From assembly GCF_025195125.1 (NCBI RefSeq), contig NZ_JAMGSL010000005.1, positions 124,001 to 188,000 on the forward strand: a stretch of 64,000 nt of DNA, given 5' to 3'. Below, piece by piece: positions 8,312 through 16,912 of the stretch (within the stretch, counting starts at the first letter, position 1; each line of letters begins with the position of its first letter). The notes beneath the pieces were generated by a model. The model was not told the DNA's origin. It saw nothing but the letters and a program-made list of their open reading frames with translations, and did no database searches. The position numbers and the translations under genes were made by a program. The stretch comes from Streptomyces sp. Je 1-79 (lineage in GTDB: Bacteria > Actinomycetota > Actinomycetes > Streptomycetales > Streptomycetaceae).

Positions 8312-9559
8312 TCAGTTGCCGACGCGGCGGCGGACGTCCTGGAAGGCGGTGTAGTTGGCGATCAGCTCGATCTGCCCGGGCGGGGCCAGCCGGACCGCCT
8401 CGTCGAGCGTCTCGCAGACACGGAACTCCACACCCGCGACCTCCAGGCGGACCGCCAGGTCCAGCTTGCGGTCGCCGATGACCATGATCGGGTGGCCGGC
8501 GAGCCGCCCGTAGTCGACGTCCCAGAGCCAGGAGGTGTCCGTGCCGTCGGCGCCGCGCGCGTTGACGGAGAGGATGACCGGGGTCGGCGGCTGGTCGATG
8601 AGGGAAAACGTTTCGAGCCAGCCGGCCGGGTTCTTCGCGAGCAGCAGCCGCAGCTCACGGCTCTGGAAGGACACCACGTCGTAGCGGCCGGCCACGGCCT
8701 GCACCTGGTACATGCGCTCCAGGGCGACCTGCGGCGGGACGCCGAAGACGGCGGCGACGGCGGCCGAGGTCGCGGCGTTGGCCTTGTTGGCCCGGCCGGG
8801 CAGCTGGAGGTGGATCGGCCAGGCCGAACCGTGCGGGTCCAGGACGTGGTCGCCGTTGAGCGCCCAACTCGGCGCCGGGCGGCGGAAACCGCACTCGCCG
8901 CAGAACCAGTCGTCGCCGGGGCGCTGCATCACACCGCCGCAGGCGGGGCACGACCAGGCGTCGTCCTTCCACTCCTGGCCGGCGGCGACCCACACCACGT
9001 TGGGGGAGGAGGAGGCGGCCCACACGATCAGCGGGTCGTCGGCGTTGGCGATGACCACGGCCTTCGTCCCGCTCAGACCCTCGCGCCACTTCTCGGCGAG
9101 CATCCGGGTCTCGGCGGCGCGGTCCAGCTGGTCGCGGGAGAGGTTGAGCAGCGCGATCGCCTTGGGCGTGGTGTCCCGGGCGACTCCGGCGAGGTACTTC
9201 TCGTCGACCTCGATCACGCCGTACTTGGCGTCCGAGCCGCCGGCCAGGGCCGAGGTGATGCCCGCGGGCATGTTGGCGCCCAGCGCGTTGGAGACGACGG
9301 GGCCGCTGGCCCGCAGGGCCTCGGCGATCAGCCGGGTCGTGGTGGTCTTGCCGTTGGTCGCGGACACCAGGACGACGTCCAGATGCTGCGCGAGCCGACC
9401 CAGCAGGTCCGGGTCGAGCTTCAGCGCCACCTTGCCGCCGATCACCGATCCGCTGCCGCGTCCCGCCGCGCGCGACACCGCCGCCGCGGCCTTGCCCGCC
9501 GTCACGGCCAGCTTGGCGCGTGGCGACAGCGGCTCTGGATTACCGGGGTGTCCTGACAT
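8312..9559 (-). CDS. murT: Lipid II isoglutaminyl synthase, Mur ligase-like subunit MurT
   Basis: ATP-dependent ligase subunit that activates the D-Glu alpha-carboxylate of lipid II and accepts ammonia from GatD, giving D-isoglutamine in peptidoglycan. 415 residues. The Mur ligase P-loop ATNGKTTT lies at 67-74, the central domain carries a Cys4 zinc ribbon (Cys204, Cys207, Cys220, Cys223 in CPACGG…CGECG) typical of MurT, and the C-terminal third is the DUF1727 domain. The family often lies next to gatD, as here. The gene is divergent from def across a 126-bp gap containing a small inverted repeat. Confidence 0.94.
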   Translation of the reverse strand: MSGHPGNPEPLSPRAKLAVTAGKAAAAVSRAAGRGSGSVIGGKVALKLDPDLLGRLAQHLDVVLVSATNGKTTTTRLIAEALRASGPVVSNALGANMPAGITSALAGGSDAKYGVIEVDEKYLAGVARDTTPKAIALLNLSRDQLDRAAETRMLAEKWREGLSGTKAVVIANADDPLIVWAASSSPNVVWVAAGQEWKDDAWSCPACGGVMQRPGDDWFCGECGFRRPAPSWALNGDHVLDPHGSAWPIHLQLPGRANKANAATSAAVAAVFGVPPQVALERMYQVQAVAGRYDVVSFQSRELRLLLAKNPAGWLETFSLIDQPPTPVILSVNARGADGTDTSWLWDVDYGRLAGHPIMVIGDRKLDLAVRLEVAGVEFRVCETLDEAVRLAPPGQIELIANYTAFQDVRRRVGN

Positions 9560-9640
9560 CTTCCTTGTTCCTCCTTGCGTCGGTCCGGGCTCAGCCTATC
9601 GAGATCAGGCCAGCGACCCGAACTGCGGCACCCCTGCGAC

Positions 9641-9659
9641 CCTCGACGAAACGTCGAGG
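9641..9659. promoter_or_regulatory. Inverted repeat in the murT-def promoter region
   Basis: CCTCGACG (9641-9648) and CGTCGAGG (9652-9659) are exact reverse complements with a 3-base loop. A TACCCT -10-like hexamer at 9673-9678 lies 7 bases before the def ATG, so def may be read from a leaderless transcript with this repeat near the -35 position. No good -35 hexamer is seen. Confidence 0.4.
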
Positions 9660-9685
9660 TCACAGCGGACCGTACCCTTACGCCC

Positions 9686-10246
9686 ATGCGAAACCGGCCG
9701 ATCCCCGGCAGTTCCGGCCACGTCCGAGCGATGACACTGCTCGGCGACCCGGTGCTGCACGCCCCCTGTGAACCCGTCAGCGACTTCGGCCCGGAGCTGG
9801 CCGGGCTGATCGAGGACATGTTCGCGACGATGTACGCGGCGAACGGTGTCGGCCTCGCGGCGAACCAGGTGGGCGTGGGCCTGCGGGTCTTCGTGTACGA
9901 CTGCCCGGACGACGAGGACGTGCGCCACCTCGGGCACCTGGTCAACCCGCGCCTGGTGGAGGCGGACGGCGAGGTGTTCCGGGGACCGGAGGGCTGTCTC
10001 TCCCTGCCGGGCCTGGAGGCCCCGACGCCCCGCTTCGACCGCGCGGTCGTGGAGGGTGTGCTGATGGACGGCACCCCGGCCAGGGTCGAGGGGACGGGGT
10101 TCTTCGCCCGCTGCCTCCAGCACGAGACCGACCATCTGGAGGGCGGTGTCTACGCGGACCACGTGACGGGGTGGCGCAGGTCACGTCTGCTGCGCGCGAT
10201 CCGCAAGGAGCCGTGGGGCGGGGGAGCGGACGCGCTGCGCTCCTGA
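9686..10246 (+). CDS. def: Peptide deformylase
   Basis: Removes the formyl group from the initiator methionine of new proteins; a metalloenzyme. All three family motifs are present: GVGLAANQ (54-61), EGCLS (102-106, metal ligand Cys104) and HETDH (146-150, metal ligands His146 and His150, catalytic Glu147). The 186-residue length is normal. A longer reading from 9575 adds 37 low-complexity residues; I prefer the ATG at 9686 because the conserved part starts soon after it and a -10-like hexamer lies just upstream. Actinobacteria often have several paralogs. Confidence 0.93.
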   Translation: MRNRPIPGSSGHVRAMTLLGDPVLHAPCEPVSDFGPELAGLIEDMFATMYAANGVGLAANQVGVGLRVFVYDCPDDEDVRHLGHLVNPRLVEADGEVFRGPEGCLSLPGLEAPTPRFDRAVVEGVLMDGTPARVEGTGFFARCLQHETDHLEGGVYADHVTGWRRSRLLRAIRKEPWGGGADALRS

Positions 10247-10263
10247 GCGGGGGCATCGCGGGT

Positions 10264-10376
10264 GCGGACGACAGTTGCGGCCCGGGGGCCGACCGTCGTC
10301 GGGCCCGGGCGCCGTGGGGCGCGGACGACAGCTGTGGACCGACGCCCGGCCGTCGTCGGTCCGGCGCCGCGGGGGT
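10264..10376. repeat. Tandem pair of ~57-bp hairpin units, probable double terminator
   Basis: Two similar units start at 10264 and 10321, each opening with GCGGACGACAG and containing GACGAC paired with GTCGTC downstream, so each can fold into a stem-loop. The pair fills the gap between convergent def and the TetR gene. This looks like a duplicated bidirectional terminator. Confidence 0.55.
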
Positions 10377-10379
10377 CGG

Positions 10380-11027
10380 TCAGAACCCCGGTGCTCCTAC
10401 GCGGTCCTCCGCGTCCGCCAGGCGGCCCCAGAGGAGGTCGGCCATGGCCCGTACCAACTCGCTTCGCGAGCACGGGCGTTCGCCGAGCCACCAGTCACCC
10501 GCCGCGTGCATCATGCCGACGATGCCGTGGCCCCAGATCCGCGCCTGCGCCTCGCCGGCCGGGCCGAGGTCGATGCGTTCCGCGATGACCTGGCCGAGCT
10601 CCTCGCCCATGCGCCGCAGCACCGGCGCCGAGTGGCGGCCGACGTCGAAGCCCTGCTCGGCCTGGTGCGTCTCGTCCGCCGGGTGCATCAGGAAGCGGTA
10701 GACCTGCGGCATCGCCTCGATCGAGGCGAGGTACGTGTCGAGCGTGGCCTCGACCCGCCGGCGCCGGTCCGCCGGAGCGTCGAGCGCGGCCCGCAGGGCG
10801 GCGAGCAGGGCGTCGGTGTGCCGGGTCGCCAGGGCGCGGTAGAGCCCGCCCTTGTCGCCGAAGTGCCGGTAGAGGATCGGCTTCGTGATCCCCGCCTCGG
10901 CGGCGATCGCGTTCATCGACGCCTTGGGGCCGTCCCGGAGCACCACCCGGTCCGCCGCCTCCAGCAGTTCGCGGCGCCGCTGATCGGCCGGCTTCTGCTG
11001 GTCGGTGGTCCGTTGTGTGGTCTCCAT
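10380..11027 (-). CDS. TetR-family transcriptional regulator
   Basis: 215-residue DNA-binding regulator. The helix-turn-helix lies at about residues 36-56 (AIAAEAGITKPILYRHFGDK), with an all-helical ligand domain behind it. The ATG at 11025-11027 has a GGGGAG ribosome site upstream; the open frame runs far further upstream but that stretch is antisense to the acyl-CoA dehydrogenase gene and not real. It is divergent from that gene across 165 bp that hold a perfect 9-4-9 palindrome, so it probably represses the neighbour and itself in response to an acyl-CoA or similar ligand (inferred). Confidence 0.9.
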   Translation of the reverse strand: METTQRTTDQQKPADQRRRELLEAADRVVLRDGPKASMNAIAAEAGITKPILYRHFGDKGGLYRALATRHTDALLAALRAALDAPADRRRRVEATLDTYLASIEAMPQVYRFLMHPADETHQAEQGFDVGRHSAPVLRRMGEELGQVIAERIDLGPAGEAQARIWGHGIVGMMHAAGDWWLGERPCSRSELVRAMADLLWGRLADAEDRVGAPGF

Positions 11028-11126
11028 AGCGTGTCTCCCCGCCCGTGCGAAATTTCCGTGAGGCTGTCGCAACGTAACACCCGTCCGGCACTCGGTGCCG
11101 CGCCGTCCCTGCCGCTCCGCCGCAGG

Positions 11127-11166
11127 TTGACAGCGCCTACCAGCCGGTAACAGACTGCTGTTACCG
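11127..11166 (+). promoter_or_regulatory. Promoter and probable TetR operator of the acyl-CoA dehydrogenase gene
   Basis: TTGACA (11127-11132) and CAGACT (11151-11156), 18 bp apart, form a good promoter. The perfect palindrome CGGTAACAG-ACTG-CTGTTACCG (11145-11166) covers the -10, so a bound repressor would block transcription. The ATG at 11193 follows, with a GGGAGG ribosome site. Confidence 0.7.
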
Positions 11167-11192
11167 CAAGTAATGTACTGCTGGGAGGGAAC

Positions 11193-12422
<1,230 letters not shown>

Positions 12423-12450
12423 GCCCCGGCGGGCCCACGCCCCTTCCCGC

Positions 12451-12487
12451 GCCCCTTCCGGCCCCCCGTCAGGGGCCGGGAAGGGGC
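12451..12487. terminator. Terminator hairpin after acyl-CoA dehydrogenase
   Basis: GCCCCTTCCGGCCCC (12451-12465) pairs with 12472-12487 apart from one bulged C, with a short loop. It lies between convergent genes and can stop transcription from both. Confidence 0.7.
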
Positions 12488-12517
12488 GTTCCTGTGTCAG
12501 CCCGTACGGCCGGAAGG

Positions 12518-12985
12518 TCACACGACGCAGAATTCGTTCCCCTCCGGGTCCTGGAGCACCACCGCGTAATAGTCCATCCCGTGCGGCTCGTCCATCGTGT
12601 ACAGGATCGCCGCCCCGAGCGCCGTCAGCCGGGCCACCTCCCCGTCCACGCGCTCGCGCCGCAGCGCCAGCGGTACGTCCCGTCCGCCGCCGACCTTCAG
12701 ATCCAGATGCACCCGGTTCTTGACCGTCTTCGGCTCGGGGACCTGCTGGAACCAGACGCGCGGCCCGGTGCCCTTCGGGTCCACGATGGACTCGGGCAGC
12801 TCCCCGACCCCCTCGCCCAGCTCCTCGTCGGGCACGCCGATCGACGCCCAGTACGCCCGCCAGCTCTCGTGGCCCTCGGGCGGCGGCTGGGGCACATAGC
12901 GCAGGGCGTCCGCCCAGAAACGTACGAGCCGCTGGGGGTCCGCGCAGTCGATGGTGATCTGCAGAGTCATGTCGATCGGTTCCAT
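12518..12985 (-). CDS. VOC/glyoxalase-like domain protein
   Basis: 155-residue protein of the vicinal oxygen chelate superfamily: MTLQITIDCADPQRLVRFW at the start of the first beta-alpha-beta-beta-beta module, and VHLDLKVGG followed by LQDPEGNEFCVV in the second. The two modules together form the metal- or ligand-binding cavity. Members include glyoxalases, dioxygenases and resistance proteins; nothing here singles out one. No genes of a pathway flank it. Confidence 0.8.
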   Translation of the reverse strand: MEPIDMTLQITIDCADPQRLVRFWADALRYVPQPPPEGHESWRAYWASIGVPDEELGEGVGELPESIVDPKGTGPRVWFQQVPEPKTVKNRVHLDLKVGGGRDVPLALRRERVDGEVARLTALGAAILYTMDEPHGMDYYAVVLQDPEGNEFCVV

Positions 12986-13122
12986 GGGGCGAGCGTCCCA
13001 GACGCCACTGACAGCGGGCTCAACTGACCTGATCCGGCCTGGTGTTCGTTTCGTCCTACCGGTGGGTCACCTGGGTGCGGCACAATCGTCGGGCCGGTGA
13101 CGATCAAGGGGGCAACGTACAC

Positions 13123-14508
13123 ATGGCTACCACCACCACCGCGATTCCGGGCCCGGCGGGGCTACCGCTGCTCGGCTCGATGTTCGACCTCAAGAGCGAC
13201 GCGCTCGGCACCTTCCTGAAGGCCCAGCGCGCGCATGGTGACGTCGTCCGGATCACGGCGGGACCGCCCGGAGTGCGCGCCACCGTCTACGGGATCTTCT
13301 CGGCCGAAGGGGTCCAGCAGGTCCTCGCCACCCAGGCCGCCAACTTCCGCAAGGACAACGCCTTCTACCAGGAGGTGCGCGAGTCCTTCGGAAACGGTCT
13401 GCTGACCAGCCAGGACGAGGACTATCTGCGGCAGCGCCGGCTCGTCCAGCCGCTCTTCACCCGCCGCCGGGTCGACAGCTACGCCGAGGCCATCGCCGCC
13501 GAGGTCACGACCCTCACCGAGGAGTGGCGTACGGCGGAGAGCTCCACCGTCGACGTCATCGACGAGATGACCCGGCTCGCCCTGCGCGCCGTCGCCCGCA
13601 TCCTCTTCGGCACGGACGTCGAGGCCGCCGTCGAGATCGTCGAGCGGGCCTTCCCGGTGATGGGCGACTACGTCCTGCGTCGCGGCTTCTCGCCCCTCAA
13701 CGTCCCCCGCGACTGGCCCACCCCCGGCAACCGCCGCGCCGCCGCCGCGCACGAGGAGTTGTACGCCGTCTGCGACCGGATCATCGCCGAGCGGAGGACG
13801 GCCGACGGCGCGCGGGCCGCCGGGGGCGAAGAGGCCGAGGCGCAGGACCTGCTCACCCTCCTCGCCGAGGCGGAGAGCGCCGAGGACGGCAGCTTCGACG
13901 CCGGCGAACTGCGCGAGCAGGTCCTCGTGTTCCTGCTCGCCGGGCACGAGACGACGGCCACCTCCCTCGGCTTCGCCCTCCATCTCCTCGCCCTCCACCC
14001 GGAGCAGCGCAAGCGGGCGCACGAGGAGGTCGACAGCGTCCTGGCGGGCCGTACCCCCGGCGCCGCCGACCTCGACGCCCTGCCCTACCTCACCCAGGTG
14101 CTCAAGGAGGCCATGCGGCTCTTCCCGGCCGGACCGGTCATCGGCCGCCGCGCCGTCGCCGCCACCGAGATCGGCGGGCACACGATCCCGGCGGGCGCCG
14201 ATGTGGTCGTCGCGCCGTGGGTGACCCACCGGGACCCCGCGTACTGGGAGGAGCCGGAGCGCTTCGCCCCCGACCGCTTCACGCCCGAGGCCGAGGCGAG
14301 CCGTCCCCGCTACGCCTGGTTCCCCTTCGGGGGCGGCCCGCGCGCCTGCATCGGCCAGCACTTCTCGATGCTGGAGTCGGTCGTCGCGCTGGCGATGATC
14401 CTCCAGACCTACGACCTGGAGGCGGTCGACACCGAGGTGCCGGTCACCTCGGCGATCACCCTCCGCGCGACCGGCCCGGCACGCTGCCGGATCCGGCCCC
14501 GGGCCTAG
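13123..14508 (+). CDS. Cytochrome P450
   Basis: Heme monooxygenase, 461 residues from the ATG at 13123, which has AAGGGGG about ten bases upstream and opens with the proline-rich IPGPAGLPLLG typical of P450s. The I-helix has AGHETT (from Ala273), the K-helix ExxR is Glu329-x-x-Arg332 in KEAMRLFP, and the heme ligand is Cys409 in FGGGPRACIGQ. The sequence looks more like class II/CYP4-like bacterial P450s than the short ones of natural product clusters. No ferredoxin or reductase gene is adjacent, so its electron partner is elsewhere. Substrate unknown. Confidence 0.93.
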   Translation: MATTTTAIPGPAGLPLLGSMFDLKSDALGTFLKAQRAHGDVVRITAGPPGVRATVYGIFSAEGVQQVLATQAANFRKDNAFYQEVRESFGNGLLTSQDEDYLRQRRLVQPLFTRRRVDSYAEAIAAEVTTLTEEWRTAESSTVDVIDEMTRLALRAVARILFGTDVEAAVEIVERAFPVMGDYVLRRGFSPLNVPRDWPTPGNRRAAAAHEELYAVCDRIIAERRTADGARAAGGEEAEAQDLLTLLAEAESAEDGSFDAGELREQVLVFLLAGHETTATSLGFALHLLALHPEQRKRAHEEVDSVLAGRTPGAADLDALPYLTQVLKEAMRLFPAGPVIGRRAVAATEIGGHTIPAGADVVVAPWVTHRDPAYWEEPERFAPDRFTPEAEASRPRYAWFPFGGGPRACIGQHFSMLESVVALAMILQTYDLEAVDTEVPVTSAITLRATGPARCRIRPRA

Positions 14509-14529
14509 CGGAGGGGCGGGCCCCGCCCG

Positions 14530-15318
14530 TCAGCGTCGGGTCGAGACGACGACGGTCGCGTACAGCTCGTCCGAGGTGAGCACCCGCGAGGTCAGGCCGT
14601 GCCCGGTGAGCGTCTCGACGGCCCGGGCGGCCTGCCGCTCGGACGTCTCGACCAGCAGATGCCCACCGGGCGCCAGCCAGTGGGCGGCCTCGGCCGCCAC
14701 CCTGCGCAGCACGTCGAGGCCGTCCGAGCCGCCGTCGAGCGCGACCAGCGGCTCGTGCTCGCGTGCCTCGGGCGGCAGCAGCCCGACGTCCTCGGTCGGC
14801 ACGTACGGGACGTTGGCGACCAGCACCTCGACCCGGCCGCGCAGCACGTCGGGCAGCGGGGCGAACAGGTCGCCCTCGAAGACCCGGCCGCCGCGCGGCT
14901 CGATGTTGCGCCGCGCGCAGCGCACGGCGGCGGGATCGATGTCCGAGGCGTACACCTCGGCGCCCTCGACGGCCGAGAGCAGGACCGCTCCCGCCGCGCC
15001 GGACCCGCAGCACAGATCGACGCACAGGGCTCCGGGACCGGCCAGGCCCACGGCCCGTTCGACGAGGAACTCCGTACGCCGCCGCGGTACGAACACGCCG
15101 GGGTCGACGGCGACGCGCAGCCCGGCGAAGGCCGCCCAGCCCACGACGTGCTCGATGGGCAGGCCGGCGGCCCGGCGTGTGATCATCGTGTCGAGGTCCT
15201 CGCCACAGCGGGCCGAGGAGAACAGGAGCTCCGCCTCGTCCTCGGCGAACACGCAGCCCGCGGCGCGGAGTCGGGAGACGGTGGTGGAACGAAGGGAGAA
15301 AGAGGGGTCGATCGACAT
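14530..15318 (-). CDS. Putative protein N5-glutamine methyltransferase (PrmC/HemK-like)
   Basis: 262-residue SAM-dependent methyltransferase of the PrmC type, which in its best-known members methylates the Gln of the GGQ motif in release factors. The SAM-binding segment VDLCCGSGAAGAVLL lies near 105-119, the acidic loop YASDIDP near 127, and the signature is NVPYVP where classical PrmC has NPPYIP. The start was placed at the ATG at 15316-15318, with GGAAGG six bases upstream; a longer reading adds 47 unlikely residues. The Pro-to-Val change makes it probable that this is a paralog with another target, the main prmC being elsewhere. Confidence 0.82.
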   Translation of the reverse strand: MSIDPSFSLRSTTVSRLRAAGCVFAEDEAELLFSSARCGEDLDTMITRRAAGLPIEHVVGWAAFAGLRVAVDPGVFVPRRRTEFLVERAVGLAGPGALCVDLCCGSGAAGAVLLSAVEGAEVYASDIDPAAVRCARRNIEPRGGRVFEGDLFAPLPDVLRGRVEVLVANVPYVPTEDVGLLPPEAREHEPLVALDGGSDGLDVLRRVAAEAAHWLAPGGHLLVETSERQAARAVETLTGHGLTSRVLTSDELYATVVVSTRR

Positions 15319-15502
15319 GGAACCTTCCGGGAAGCCGAGGGGCACTCCCGTGGTCACCTCTGTCGGGCGGACCACACGGTCGTCGAGGGGGAGCACCCTG
15401 CCTGCGTGGCGTTGATGGGTCCCACCTCCTCGGTCGTCCGTTGCTGGAGCCGTACACATTACATGATCGACACCGTGTGGATCACTCGACGGCGCGGCCT
15501 GA

Positions 15503-15988
15503 TCAGGCGGAAAGCTGCGCCTCGATCGCCGCGACGACCTCGGCGGCCTCCGGCTCGGTGCGCGGACGGAAGCGCGTGATCCGCCCGTCCCGGCCGATCA
15601 GGAACTTCTCGAAGTTCCACTGCACGTCCCCGGCCTCGCCCTCCGCGTCCGCGACCCGGGTCAGCTCGGCGTAGAGCGGGTGACGGGCGTCGCCGTTCAC
15701 CTCGGCCTTCTCCAGGAGAGGGAACGTCACGCCGTACGACGTGGAGCAGAAGGTCTGGATCTCCTCCGCGCTGCCCGGCTCCTGGCCGAGGAACTGGTTG
15801 CACGGCACGCCGAGCACGGTGAAGCCGCGGTCCCCGTACTGCTTCTGCAGCCGCTCCAGCCCCTCGTACTGCGGCGTCAGACCGCACTTCGAGGCCACGT
15901 TGACGACCAGGACGGCCTGGTCGCGGTAGTCGGCCAGCGAGATCGGGTCACCGGACAGGGTGCGCAGCGGAATGTCGTACAGGCTCAT
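15503..15988 (-). CDS. Glutathione peroxidase-type thiol peroxidase
   Basis: 161-residue peroxidase of the GPx family. The catalytic tetrad is visible: Cys35 in NVASKCGLTPQY, Gln69 in LGQEPG, Trp124 and Asn125 in VQWNFEKFLIG. Cys63 in GVPCNQF is also conserved. The peroxidatic residue is cysteine rather than selenocysteine. As Streptomyces make mycothiol rather than glutathione, bacterial enzymes of this type more likely use thioredoxin as reductant (known for relatives, inferred here). It is followed on the same strand by the methyltransferase gene 184 bp away. Confidence 0.92.
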   Translation of the reverse strand: MSLYDIPLRTLSGDPISLADYRDQAVLVVNVASKCGLTPQYEGLERLQKQYGDRGFTVLGVPCNQFLGQEPGSAEEIQTFCSTSYGVTFPLLEKAEVNGDARHPLYAELTRVADAEGEAGDVQWNFEKFLIGRDGRITRFRPRTEPEAAEVVAAIEAQLSA

Positions 15989-16037
15989 GAACAGCTCCTC
16001 GTCGAGACTGGGGATGTCCTCACCCTACGATCCCCGG

Positions 16038-16901
16038 CTACAGCTTGCGGAAGAGTCCCTCCTGGACCACCGACACCAGCAGTCGGCCCTCGCGGTCGTA
16101 GATGCGGCCGCGGGCCAGGCCGCGGCCGGCCGTCGCGATCGGGGACTCCTGGTCGTAGAGGAACCACTCGTCCGCCCGGAAGGGGCGGTGGAACCACATC
16201 GCGTGGTCCAGGGACGCCATGTCGAAGCCGCGCGGGCCCCAGAGCGGCTCGACGGGGATGCGGACCGCGTCCAGGAGCGTCATGTCGGAGGCGTACGTCA
16301 GCGCGCAGGTGTGCACCAGCGGGTCGTCCCCGAGCGGGCCCACCGCGCGCATCCACACCGCGCTGCGCGGATCCGCGTCCCGGACCTCGTCCTTGGTCCA
16401 GCGCAGCCGGTCCACGTAGCGGATGTCGAACGGCTGCCGCCGGGCCATCCGCTCCAGGGCCTCCGGCAGCGCGCCCAGATGGTCGCGGATCTCGTCGGCC
16501 AGCCGCGGCAGCGTCTCCGGGTCCGTCATGTGCCGTGGCGGCAGCTGGTGCTCGAACCCGGCCTCCTCCGGCAGGTGGAAGGAGGCGGTCAGGTTGAAGA
16601 TCGTCCGGCCCTGCTGGATCGCGGTGACCCGGCGCGTGGTGAAGGAACGCCCGTCGCGCACCCGCTCCACCTGGTAGACGATCGGGACGCCCGGCCGGCC
16701 CGGGCGCAGGAAGTAGGAGTGCAGCGAGTGCACCGGCCGGTCGCTCTCCGTGGTGCGCCCGGCCGCCACCAGGGCCTGGCCGGCGACCTGCCCGCCGAAG
16801 ACCCGTTGCAGCGACTCCTGCGGGCTCTGGCCGCGGAAGATGTTGTCCTCGATCTGCTCCAGGTCGAGCAGGTCGACGAGGCTCTCGGCGGGGTTGGTCA
16901 C
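16038..16901 (-). CDS. tesB: Acyl-CoA thioesterase II (TesB family)
   Basis: 287-residue double hot-dog thioesterase that hydrolyses acyl-CoA to free acid and CoA. The N-terminal half has FRGQSPQESLQRVFGGQVAGQA (segments around 18-39) and VHSLHSYFLRPG; the C-terminal half has SLDHAMWFHRPF and GRGLARGRIYDREG with VSVVQEG near the end, which supply the Asp and Gln of the family's catalytic triad. The start is GTG (16899-16901). Its ribosome site AAGGAG overlaps the stop codon of the helicase gene, only 11 bp upstream, so the two are translated from one transcript. Confidence 0.92.
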   Translation of the reverse strand: MTNPAESLVDLLDLEQIEDNIFRGQSPQESLQRVFGGQVAGQALVAAGRTTESDRPVHSLHSYFLRPGRPGVPIVYQVERVRDGRSFTTRRVTAIQQGRTIFNLTASFHLPEEAGFEHQLPPRHMTDPETLPRLADEIRDHLGALPEALERMARRQPFDIRYVDRLRWTKDEVRDADPRSAVWMRAVGPLGDDPLVHTCALTYASDMTLLDAVRIPVEPLWGPRGFDMASLDHAMWFHRPFRADEWFLYDQESPIATAGRGLARGRIYDREGRLLVSVVQEGLFRKL

Positions 16902-16912
16902 CGTTTTTCTCC

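Noticed and set aside
14514..14528. Small GGGCGG-GCC-CCGCCC hairpin between the P450 and methyltransferase genes
   Set aside because: Six-bp stem in GC-rich DNA is expected by chance, though it lies at a convergent gene end.
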